This document shows positions 12,016 through 22,400 of a DNA stretch of 64,000 bases, in pieces. Below the pieces are notes generated by a model. It saw only the letters and a program-made list of their open reading frames with translations. It was not told the DNA's origin and did not search any database. The position numbers and the translations under genes are program-made. The stretch is taken from positions 6,014,001-6,078,000 of the forward strand of contig NC_057316.1 of the NCBI RefSeq assembly GCF_000687475.1. Reading direction: 5' to 3'. Within the stretch, counting starts at the first letter, position 1; every line of letters begins with the position of its first letter. Origin of the DNA: Ustilaginoidea virens (taxonomy: Eukaryota > Ascomycota > Sordariomycetes > Hypocreales > Clavicipitaceae).

Positions 12016-12709
12016 TATTGCAAAATAGTGATTCAGAACACTATTAGAAATATACTAGATACCGACAGTGGCATACAAGGCGTTGCAGAATAAAACAAAG
12101 AGCTGGTTAAAGATTTAAAGCGCACAAAAGGTTGACCAGAGCAAAGATGTCAGGGAAATCTGATTCTAATTGTTAGTGACTATTCTAGCTAGAAAGAGGG
12201 AATTTTGGGCATATTTCTACCATCTTGAAAAAGTGGTTAAAAATAATGAAAAACCGCAAAAATAGCGAAAAACCCGACGAAAAGTCGGTCTGCCCAATAT
12301 CCTACCCAGTGCATACCCAACCAAGCCCAGTGGCTTATAGCGGTGTGCCGGATGCCCTGTAACAGCCTGCCGTACGGGCCGGAAGCCCTATATCGGTCTG
12401 CCGTAAATGACTGGTGTAGCGGGTGACTGTATGTAGAAGGCCGAAAGTGCTGGTTTGCCCATTTGGTAATCCCGTAGAAATGCGCCGCCTGTTGTGGGCC
12501 CTGTGGCCCGCTGTGACCGGCCGCTGTGGCCGGCTGTGGGGCGCTGTGCCGGTGCCGTGACCGGCGCTGTGGCCCACTGTAATCGGCGTTGTGGGGCGCT
12601 GTGCCCCACCATAGCGCCTGGTATAGCCACCGCGATATCTCAACGCAGAAACGTCGTATGGTGGCGAGACCAGTACCAAAATACAGCTAAAAAGGCGCTG
12701 ATTTCAACA
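12016..12709 (-). repeat. Copia-2 5' LTR (694 bp)
   Basis: Partner of 5246-5939. On the minus strand it starts TGTTGAAATC and ends TTGCAATA, with the primer-binding site directly next to it. The GC-rich repeat is at 12485-12605. Confidence 0.93.
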
Positions 12710-12714
12710 ATAGT

Positions 12715-14285
12715 ATTATAGCTAACGGCTATCTATCGATATTGATATCGATATAGACGATATAGGTAATTAAGGGGGTAGTCTATTGCTCCCCCGATCG
12801 ACTCTTTATATCTACTATAATCCTAAGTTTCCTATAAGACGGCAGGCAGATAGGCTAAAGTCTTAGCCTTTAGACTATTCTTTTGCTTATCGCACTATAG
12901 TAATTATAACTAGAATTAATTAGGGTATCGATAAAGGTAGAATTATTATATAATATTAAGACTAAAAAGGGGTGTTTATCTATACGGTCCTTAATATTAT
13001 CGATCTCCTTTATATAGTATTCCTATTGTAATTTAGCTAAAGGCTAGGTGCGTTTTTTAAGCCTTTTCGCGAGATTCGGCTTGAGGGCTAGTCTTTTCCC
13101 TAGGAATCGCTATTATTACTATCTCTAAATTCGGCGATTCGTAAGGCTTCTATAGCCTTTAGGTCTATAGAAGCTATAGTTATCTCTAGTAAAGGCCGGG
13201 CCGGCCTCAGCTTACACTCCGGCATTTTATAGCTAGCATCCCTGCATTAGGTATAAAATAACTTCTAATAGTGCTCCTTAAGGACTTCCTTTAAAACCTA
13301 TAGCGCCTTTTTACTAGGAAACCTTTACTTGCCTTTCGACCCTAGCTTATAGACGCCCATTATAGGCGTATCACTATCTTTATCCTAAGCGGTTATCTAT
13401 AGATCCCGGGCGTTATTATTGTGATCCTGGGAAGGGTCTATATAGCGCTTTACGGTAAGACTTATCTCTAGGTCGATAGCGATTTTATAGTACTATACGA
13501 CGGCCGCCTTATAGTCCTTACGGGAGACCTTTAGGCCGATAATCTTATCTAATATACAAGGGTTAAAGGCAGATTAGAATATTTCTAGCTTAACCGACTT
13601 AGGCTACCTAAGCCCCCCTACTAATACTAATTTCTCTTTAAAATATATAAAAAAGGTAGAAAAGGGTTCTTTTAGTATCTAATAGAGGGTATACTTAAGC
13701 TTGCTAATTGCGTGTTCCTCCCAATATAGGTCTTTAAAGAGTCGCTATAAGTAGTTAAAGAAAGCTATAGGGCGGTAATAAAGGGCTGCACTATTCTCAA
13801 AGAATGCCGCGATTTAGGATTAAACTATAGCCAAAAGGTTCTAGTAGATAAATATCTATTGGGTCTTATCGTTACCGATAAAGTCCCAATTGATCTTTAA
13901 CTTATACTCTATAAAGGTTTTTTATGCGGTAAATATAGCCTTTTTACTGTTAAAGGGTTCCCTAACCGGTATCGGCTTACGCTTAGGTCGGGTTTCCTCT
14001 AGGGTTAAAACAAAATCAATCTAAGACTAATCAGGGGTTATTACAGGGGCTAGCAATAGTTATTATTACATCTAGTCGATAAGGGCCAATATCCGACGCT
14101 CGGTCTATTCGGCCTAAGCGCGTATCTAATGCTTACTCTCCTAGCTTTAGGATAGCTATTCTTAGAACCTTATATTAAGGACTTCTATAGTATTAATAAT
14201 TAACTCCCATTAAGCAGCTTATTAATGAGCGGAGGCGCATTAGGCATCATCTAAGCCTATAGTATTCTGTAGGGGCCCTATATCT
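12715..14285 (-). pseudogene. Gypsy A gag and protease remnant
   Basis: On the minus strand, Gag starts near 14285 with a Gln-rich, coiled-coil-like N-terminus. A conserved capsid region (PFNSKKAIFTA motif near 13960) follows. A zinc knuckle at about 13170-13240 is still readable as CX2CX4HX4C, with first Cys and His changed to Tyr. Protease follows in the -1 frame relative to Gag, and its active site reads LINSS where LIDSG is expected; the Asp-to-Asn codon is 12915-12917. Numerous TAA/TAG stops are present. Gag would form the particle and bind RNA; protease would mature it. Confidence 0.82.
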
Positions 14286-14341
14286 ATTATCGGCGGTTGT
14301 ATATAGTATAATAATAAGGGTTAAGAGAGTTTTATCAATTA

Positions 14342-14593
14342 TGACGGACTGGCCCTAGGGCGACTGCAAATAGGCGTCAATCGGATGTATTAATAAAACT
14401 AAAGAGGAAGGGAGAAAAGCCCGAATCGGGTCCCTTCCGCAGTCTATATATATCCATATGTGGCGCGGGCTAGAGCCCTAATGTTGCCCTATGGGCCCGC
14501 GCGTCTACCTGATGTTATCCGTTCCGGACTAGGCACGGGCGCAGCCCGAGCCTCAGTCAATCTATGACACGGGCATAGCCCGAGTCCGTGACA
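14342..14593 (-). repeat. Gypsy A 5' LTR (about 252 bp)
   Basis: On the minus strand it runs from tgtcacggactcgggc to ccagtccgtca. It matches the Gypsy B LTR at 47744-47996 and is related to the 242-bp Gypsy C LTRs in the first ~60 bp. The inner end was set by comparison of the three. aggcc (14594-14598) is the expected TSD; its partner is outside the window. Confidence 0.82.
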
Positions 14594-17500
14594 AGGCCTA
14601 ATATAATTCGTCCTTAGCTATAGCCTAGTCTTAAAGCATCTATAGGTATATATCGGTAAAAACCTAAGAGCTATTAGGTAAAGAGACTCCAGTCGATAAA
14701 GCCACTATTAGCCTATCTTTTATTATACTTAGGATTATAGTCAGCTGATCTCCTATTAGGTCTAGCTAGACCTCTATTAGGTCTGCCTCTATAGTAGAGA
14801 TAGATAATAATTAAAGGACTTAACTAAACCTTAATGCTATACTATCTGCCTTTTGCTTTTATTGCGAGAGGGTATTAGGGTATTAGGCCTATAAGCTAGG
14901 CCGGTATTAAAGGTAGAAGTTAAAAAAGGCTAATGTCTTAGCCTATTACACCTAGCATTTTAATATCTCCTTTAGTTAGGTAAAATACTTAAGATTCTTA
15001 TAGTCTATAAGGATCGTAAATAAGATAGTAATAGAACGGAGTTTAGCTAACTATACCTTAAGGTATATAATAACGGTAAGCAGCTCCTTATTATAAATAG
15101 TATAATTCTATTTAGCCTTTATAAGCCATACCGAATAGTATATAATTAAGTAAAACACTCTATCCTCTTTAATCTAAGAGAGGCAGCTATTAAAAGCTAT
15201 ATTAAAGCTATCTATCTTAAAGATTATTTCTTTCTTAGGGTCCTATTAAGCAAAAACTAAATATAAAATAAAGCGCTATTTAAGCGCTTAGAAAGCCTTT
15301 TCCTCTTTTTTAAGCTATTAAAAGGGAATACCCTTCTATATTAATCGAACTAGGGGCTTAACTAAATAGGAGAAGTCTAGGATAAAATCGCGGTAAAAGT
15401 TTGCGAAACCTAAGAAGCTTTAGATACCTTATAATTTTATAAGGGCTTTCTACTTTTAAATCGCCTTAATCTTCTTAAGGTTTAAATAGATCTCCTTCCC
15501 TACTATTACGATATAGCTAAAGTAGTATACCTTTTTTACTATAAAGTTATATTTATCTAGATTTAGATTTAGATTGGTATCTTATAGGCGTCTAAGGATA
15601 ACCCTAATATAGTCTATATATTCTTTCTATAAGCCACTAGTATAGACTAAAATATTATCTAGGTAGGTAGTAGTAAAATCCCCTAATAAGTCCCTTAAGG
15701 CCCTATTAATATAACACTAGAATATCGCAGGGGCCTTAATTAGGCTAAAGGGGGTTACTAACTACTTAAAGAGGCTAAAGCGGGTCTAGAATATAATTAG
15801 GTATTTATCGCCTTTAGCGATATAGATCTTATAGAATGCAATATAGATATCTACCTTTATAAACTACTTCGCCTAAGATAGGGAATATAGTATCTCCTTA
15901 ATTAAAGGAAGGGGATACTAGTCTTATGCTATAACCTTATTTAGGGCCTAATAATTTATATAAAAATACTATCTGCTATTCGCCTTTTTCGTAAGTAAGA
16001 TTAATACTACTACCGATAAGGAGTTCATATAGATCTATCCTTTATCTATAAGGTTTATTACCTATCTCTAAACCTTAAGTAGCTAATCCTGCGGTATATT
16101 ATATAGTAGTCCCTATAGGAGGTCGGGTAGCCCCTTATTTAGGGTCGGTTTAAGCTTAATATAGTAATTAAGTATACCCTAGTGTAGTAAGAGGCTAGAG
16201 GCTTTTGCCTTATTGAAGAGGTCGGCGAAATCCTAAAGCTCTAATAGTAGGGTCTATAGCTAGGCCGGAGGGGAAGCTAAATTCTAATATAATAGGAGCA
16301 TAATACAGAGGATATATATAAGCTCCTATAGGCTTATAAGGAAGAAGGAGGTTAAGTTATTTTAGGTATATACTATATATTATAGTATACTATAAAAGAC
16401 CGATCTAAGAATATTAATTGCAGTAGGCCTAAAGGATTAAGTAGTTAATTCCCTTATAAAAAGGCTACTAGCGGCTCTAATTTTTAATTAGTACTACTTT
16501 ACCTAAAGTTCAATATTGCGGTACTCTATTTAAGGCAATCTTAGGATAATATCGCAGGTAAAGCCTAGGATAATATATAGTATTATAGCTAATAGCTATC
16601 TATCGATATCGATATCGATATAGATAGTATAGGTAATTAAAGGGATAGTCTATTACTCCCCTAATTAACTCTTTATATCTACTATAGTCTTAAGTTTCCT
16701 ATAAAATAGTAGGTAGATAGGCTAGAGTCCTAACCTTTAGATAGTTCTTTCGCTTATTATATTATAGCAGTTATAATTAGAATCAATTAGGGTATCAATA
16801 AAGGTAGAATTATTATATAATATTAAGACTAAAAAGGGGTATTTATCCATATAGTCCTTAATATTATTAATCTCCTTTATATAGTATTCCTATTATAACT
16901 TAGCCGGGGGCTAGGTATGTTTTTTAAGCCCTCTCGCGAGATTTAGCTTAAAGGCTAGTCTTTTCCCTAGGAATCGCTATTATCGCTATCTTTAAGCTTA
17001 GCGATTCGTAAGGCTTCTATAGCCTTTAGGTCTATAGAAGCTATAGTTATCTCTAGTAGAGGCTAGGCCGGCCTTAGCTTGCATTCTAGCATTTTATAGC
17101 TAGTATCTCTATATTGGGTATAAAGTGATTTCTAATAGCACTCCTTAAGGACCTCTTTTAAAACCTATACTACCTTTTTAGTAGATAACTTCTTCTTATC
17201 CTTTAAACCTAGCTTATTAACGCCCGTTATAGGCGTATTACTATCTTTATCCCGAGCGGTTACCTATAGATCCCGGGCGTTATCGTTATAATTCCGGTAA
17301 GGGTCTATATAGCATTTCGCGGTAAGGCTTATCTCTAGGTCGATAGCAATTTCACGGTATTATATAATAGCCGTATTATAATCCTTATAAGAGACCCCTA
17401 GGCTGATAATTTTTTCCGATATACGAGGGTTAAAGGCAGATTAGAGCATTTTTAGCTTTACTAACTTAAGCTAACTAAGCCCCCCTACTAATGCTAATTT

Positions 17501-18053
17501 TTCCTTAAAGCATATAAAGAAGGCAGAAAAAGGTTCTTTTAGCATCTAATAGAGGGTATACTTAAGCTCGATAATTATATATTCCTCCTAATATAGATCC
17601 TTAAAAAGTCGCTATAGGTAATTAAAGAAGGCTATAAAGCGGTAATAAAAGGCTGTACTATTCTCAAAAAATGCCGTAACTTAAGATTAGACTATAGCTA
17701 AGAGGTTCTAATAGATAAACATCTATTAGGTCTTATTATTACTAATAAAGTCCCAATTGATCTCTAATTTATATTCTATAAAGGTCTTCTATATAGTAAA
17801 TATAGCCTTTTTGCTATTAAAGGGTTCCCTAACCGGTATCAGCTTATATTTTTATTAGGTTTCCTTTAGGATTAGGATAGAGTCGGTCTAGGATCAATCT
17901 AAGGTTAATATAGGTATTAACGATAGTTATTACTATATCTAGTCGATAAGAGCCTATATCCGACGCTTAATCTACTCAGCCTGGGTATATATCTAGCGCT
18001 CACTCTTTTAGCTTTAGGATAGCTATTCTTAGAACCTTATATTAAGTACTTCT
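14594..18053 (-). mobile_element. Gypsy B, left segment
   Basis: Same family as Gypsy A, minus orientation. Gypsy A interrupts it on the left and Gypsy C on the right. Its 5' end continues at 47584 after Gypsy C. It serves as the empty-site reference for Copia-1a and Copia-2. Confidence 0.92.
14594..18053 (-). pseudogene. Gypsy B gag-pol remnant
   Basis: Read from the right: Gag (about 16880-18053, N-terminus continuing at 47584-47690), protease (about 16590-16870, active site LIDSN, so Asp kept but Gly lost), RT (about 15550-16540) with the active-site box YLDN at 15654-15665, and RNase H (about 14850-15550) with a YNKELL motif and a degraded D-H-K-N-L block. The RNase H ends in a YRP..PNTLS block near 14880, then a Gln-rich spacer. 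TAA/TAG stops are frequent. Integrase is not in the window. Confidence 0.87.
18049..18053. repeat. Left target-site duplication of Gypsy C (cttct)
   Basis: Matches cttct at 47584-47588. Joining across gives the continuous Gypsy B sequence seen in Gypsy A near 14190 (ggacttctatag). Confidence 0.9.
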
Positions 18054-18295
18054 TGTCACGGGCTCGGGCTACGCCCGCGCCACAATATGGCTAGGACTCG
18101 GGCTGCGCCCGCGACTAGCCTAAGGAGTATCGGCACGGGGTTATAAGGGCTCGCTAAAGACTCGGCCCGTACTACATACAGGCATAAATAGACTACTCAG
18201 AGGCCCCTATTCGGGTCTTCTTCCTTTCCTCCTTAGTCTATTTAATATATTCATTCGACGCCTATTCGCAGTAGCCCTAGGGCCAGTCCTTTATA
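18054..18295 (+). repeat. Gypsy C 5' LTR (242 bp)
   Basis: Starts TGTCACGGGCTCGGGC and ends ccagtcctttata. Same length as the 3' LTR at 47342-47583. A second gactcgggctgcgcccgc motif inside it repeats the start. Confidence 0.9.
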
Positions 18296-18337
18296 TTTAA
18301 ATAGACTCTCTCAGCCTTGCTATTATAACCTTACATT

Positions 18338-19560
18338 ATGGAGCCGATAATGCAGGCTATATAAGATATCGAGATAAGTATACCTGGAGAAACGGGTATA
18401 GACAACCTAAAACTACAACGCTCCCGACGTAATATATATACCCGAGTGGAGCAGCTCGCATTAGGGTTATAATAGATAGAGGCGTAGATGCAGACTAATA
18501 TATAATACCTCGCTGCTATTGCCGCCTTGCTGTAGACCCTCTTTGCGAACTAGTCAAATAGCTCCTAAAATGCTACCTAACCGGCCCTAGTCGTATAATA
18601 GAACGCCCCCCTCCTTATAGCTTAGGATACCCAGCTAAAATGCAAGCCGATCCCAATAGGGGACCCCTTTAATAGCAAAAAGGCTATATTTACAGCCTGG
18701 CGGACCTTTATATAATATAAGCTCAAGGTCGATAAGGAATTTATTAGGGACGAGAAGACCTAATAGATATTTATCTTTTAAAACCTTTCGTCTATAGTCT
18801 AATTATAGGTCGCAGCCTTTTTCGAGAATAGTACGGCTTACGATTATAATATAATAAAATTTTTTAAATACCTCTAATATCTCTTTAAGGACCTATACTA
18901 ATAGGATCGCGCTATTATTAAGCTTAAGTATTCCTTATGCTAAGGCCCTAAGGAACCTTTTACTGCCTTTTTTATGCGATTCGAAGAAAAACTTACATTT
19001 ACTAGCAGTCTCGGTTAGCCTAAGGAAGTTAAGCTTAAATACCTCCAATCGGCACTTAACGCTTATATAGCTAATAAAATTATTAGCCTTAGGGTCTCCT
19101 ATTACAACTATTATTCGGCGGTAGACTATTACCGATAAATTGCTATCGATATTAAGACTAGCTTAACTATTAATTATTATACGGGTTCGACCCATTCCCA
19201 ACCGATATACGCCTAAGATTCTAAGGGCGATATATAAATATCAGGTATTAATAAACTAAACTCAAAGGGTAATTAGTATATACTTAGGGCGATATAAGTC
19301 TCTAAAGAATAGCATAAAGATCGTAAAAAGAAAGGTCTTTATCTTTAGTATGGCTCTCCTAATTATTAGACATTTATATGCCACTTATTACCGGTAATCC
19401 AACCTAATATAGCTAAAGTGGCCTCGCTTAATTTATAAGTCGTAGAGGTCGAAAGTAGCAATAAAGATTAGGAAAAAGAATAGCCTTTAAACCTAATCTT
19501 ATTAGAGGGCTTAAGATGCATATATAGATCCTAGCCTAATTATAGAAGGAATTAAAGGAG
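18338..19560 (+). pseudogene. Gypsy C gag
   Basis: The frame opens at ATG 18338 (MEPIMQAI), 42 bp after the LTR. The N-terminus is Gln-rich and helical. It is followed by a capsid region (FNSKKAIFTAWRTF near 18680; PFTAFFMRFEEKL near 18960) and a zinc knuckle near 19335-19390 in which cysteines are replaced by Tyr. Stops are TAA/TAG. The protease-pol frame overlaps its end one base back (-1). It is homologous to Gag of Gypsy A and B but clearly a different family. Confidence 0.85.
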
Positions 19561-21535
19561 ATCGCAAAACGAATAGATAAATACCCCTTTTTAGTACCGA
19601 TCTTATATAAATTCTATACCTTTATTAATACCTTAATCGACTCGGGATATAACTGCTATAGCACTATAAGCGAAAAGATAGTATAACAGTTAGGCCTCTA
19701 ACCTATCCGCCTACTATAATATAGGGAAATCGGAACAGCAATAGATATTTAAAGCTATTTAGGAGAATATAAAGTAATGCATTCCTTTATTACCTATATT
19801 GTCTGCGTGGCGATCGATATCGACAGATAGCTATCTATAGTTATACTTTATATTATCCCAGGCTTTATCTGCGATATTATCCTTAGGATACTTTAGATAG
19901 AGTACTATAATATTATACTATAGGCGAAGCGATACTAATTAAAGATCGGATCGGCAGGTAGCTTTATCGTTAAGGAATCGATAAGAAGGCAATAGGGTCT
20001 GATTGCAGTAAATATTTTTAGCTCGGTCTTCTATAGTATACTAAAGCGGGCGAAATATTCTAAGGACCGGTCGACTTCCTTTATTGCAATAAGCTTATAG
20101 GAGATAATACGTATCTTTTGCGTTATACTGCCACTTTATTAAGATTTTGCCCTACAATCGTAAGAGCTATAGGTACTCCCGATAGAATTATAGGAATTCG
20201 CTAACCTTTTTAATAAAGAGAAGGCTTCCGGTCTTCCTCTATACTAAGGTATATTAGACCACTATATCTAGCTTAAAAAGACTGCGGATAAGAGCTAGTT
20301 AGACTTACCTTAGGGCCTATTATATAATATGCTATAAGACTAGTTATTTAAGGTTCGAAGATAAGTAATTAACCTAATAGATAAAAGATAGATTTACGCG
20401 AGCTCCTTATTGGTAGCAGCATTAGTCCTATTAGCCAGAAAAGGGAATAGTAGGTAGTATTTTTGCGTTAACTACCGGGCCCTTAATAAGGTTACGGTCT
20501 AAGACCGATACCCCCTCCCTTTAATTAAAGAGACCTTGCGATCCTTATCCTAGGCGAAATAGTTTACTAAGGTTAATATATATATAGCGTTCTATAAGAT
20601 ATATATTACAGAGGGCGATAAATACTTAACTATATTCTATATACGATTCGGACTATTTAAATAGCTTATTATACTATTTAGCCTGACCGGGGCCCCTATA
20701 ACTTTCTAAAGATATATTAATAGGGCCTTAGGGAATACACTAGGAGATTTTGCAATCGCCTACCTTAACGATATCTTAATTTATACTAGGGGAATAAAAG
20801 CGGACTATATAGGGCGCATTAAGGAAGTCTTTCGATAACTGCAAAAGGCCGGCTTAAATTTAGATCTTAATAAGTGCGACTTCATAATAAAGGAGGTCTA
20901 ATACCTAAGATATATTATAATAGCTGGAAAGGAAATCCATTTAGACCCCGAAAAGATTAAGGCTATTTAGAACTAGGAAGTATTTATAAAATTAAAAGGT
21001 GTTTATAATTTCTTTAGTTTTACTAACTTCTACCGCGACTTTATCCCAGACTTCTCCCGCCTTATCGACCCTTTAGTTAGGTTAATAAAGAAAGGGGTCC
21101 TATTCTAATAGCTAGATAAAGAAGAGGCAGTATTCTAAGCGCTTAAATAGTGTTTTATATCGTCTCTAGTTCTTACCTAATAGGACCCCAATAAGGAGAT
21201 AGTCCTCAAGGCAGATAGTTCTAATATAGCCCTTAGCAGCTATCTATCGCAAATTAGAAAGGATGGCATACTCCACCCTATTATATACTATTCCGCTTAC
21301 TTATCGGATGCAGAATAGAATTATACTATATATAATAAGGAACTCCTCGCTATTATCTCTTGCCTTAAGGCGTAATTAGTAGAACTCTACTTAATAGCCT
21401 CCCCCTTTACTATCTTTATTAATTATAAAAACCTAAAATATTTCGCCTAATTATAAGAAATATCTAAGCAATAAGCCCAATAGGCCGAGATTCTAGCGCT
21501 CTTTAACTTCTATCTTTAGTATAAGCTAAGATTAT
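19535..21535 (+). pseudogene. Gypsy C pol, part 1: protease, RT, RNase H
   Basis: Frame -1 relative to gag. The aspartic protease active site is intact as LIDSGYN near 19632. RT has an LNKVTVQDRYPLP block near 20490, a VNIYIAFYKI block (Asp expected, Asn present) and the active-site box YLND at 20761-20772. The connection motif is FTNFYRDFIPDFSRL, and RNase H has ADSS (near 21210) and YNKELLAI. The usual TDH motif reads INY, so one metal-binding Asp is lost. The frame resumes after Copia-1b at 28866 in register. Stops are TAA/TAG. Confidence 0.9.
21531..21535. repeat. Left target-site duplication of Copia-1b (attat)
   Basis: Identical to 28861-28865. Joining the flanks restores the Gypsy C RNase H frame (YRP..PNTLSR block). 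Confidence 0.92.
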
Positions 21536-22279
21536 TATTGCAATTCTCAAGGTCACTATAAAAGCAGAGCCTTACTAGCTAGCTAGATGGCACAAGACTG
21601 TCTGCGACCTGTGAACTAATCTTAGTATAAATACTAGATTTTTCACCAAGTCCTAAGACTATACAAGTGCTATAAAGCAGGGCAAGTGTAAAGGCAAGGC
21701 AAATATAAGATAACCAGAAACGCAGGGAAGGTGGGAGTTAAGAGGCATATAGTGCATTAACAGACTCGATTGTGCTGCCCTTCTACTATCTAGAAAGAAG
21801 GGGAAAAGCTATCCTATATATACACGAAGGAGGGGTGGGCCCAGGCATCCAAGGTAGCCAGTAAGAAAGCTCCCCGTAATGCTCGCTATGATACGTCAGC
21901 AACCCCGCTATATCCGACCTTTCCAACCACCCTAACCACCGCACTAGTAATTAGTCACCGCACTAGTAACTAACCACCACACTAGTGGACTAGCCACCAC
22001 GCTAGTAGGCCACCACGCTAATTTAGCAATGCCACACCACGCTAGTAGGCCGCCACCACGCTAGTAGGCAACCACGCTAATTTAGCAATGCCACACCTTT
22101 TCAACAAGGCCTACCTTACTTGATATACAGTAAATAATCCACTGAAAATCCTTAAGGTAGAAGGCAAAGGCCTAAGGTAATACTACCATAAGTCCAAGAG
22201 GCGGTATAAGGGCCAGAAGGTTAGTAGGCCAGTAGGGCATAAGGCCAGCAGCCTAGTAGGCTACTATAGGATTTTAACA
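21536..22279 (-). repeat. Copia-1b 3' LTR (744 bp)
   Basis: Nearly identical to 28117-28860 and of the same length. On the minus strand it reads TGTTAAAATCC to TTGCAATA. The minisatellite lies at about 21925-22095. Confidence 0.95.
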
Positions 22280-22288
22280 CCCCCTCTG
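22280..22288 (-). other. Polypurine tract of Copia-1b
   Basis: cagaggggg on the minus strand, directly against the 3' LTR, identical to the tract at 3020-3028. Confidence 0.8.
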
Positions 22289-22400
22289 ATTAGCTACTGT
22301 AGTAGCAAGCTAATCGTATAAAGGATAGGGAAAGAAAATGCAGTAAAAAGTGCTAAGGAAAAACATAAGAAAAACCTTAGTAAAAGTAAGTTAGTATAAG

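Larger units (their letters stand above)
5246..12709 (-). mobile_element. Copia-2: full-length Copia element inserted in Gypsy A
   Basis: A complete element of 7464 bp in minus orientation: two 694-bp LTRs, a primer-binding site against the 5' LTR, one gag-pol frame, a purine-rich tract and a perfect 5-bp TSD (atagt). Its proteins resemble Copia-1 in Gag, integrase, RT and RNase H, so the two belong to one lineage, but the LTRs differ. It is degraded by in-frame stops but structurally complete. Confidence 0.95.
12710..14593 (-). mobile_element. Gypsy A, right segment with 5' LTR
   Basis: Continuation of 3764-5245 beyond Copia-2. The first five bases (12710-12714) are the right copy of the atagt TSD. 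Contains protease, gag, a short leader and the 5' LTR. It is collinear with Gypsy B at 16578-18053 and 47584-47996. The outer end is inserted in the RNase H/integrase junction of Gypsy B. Confidence 0.92.
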
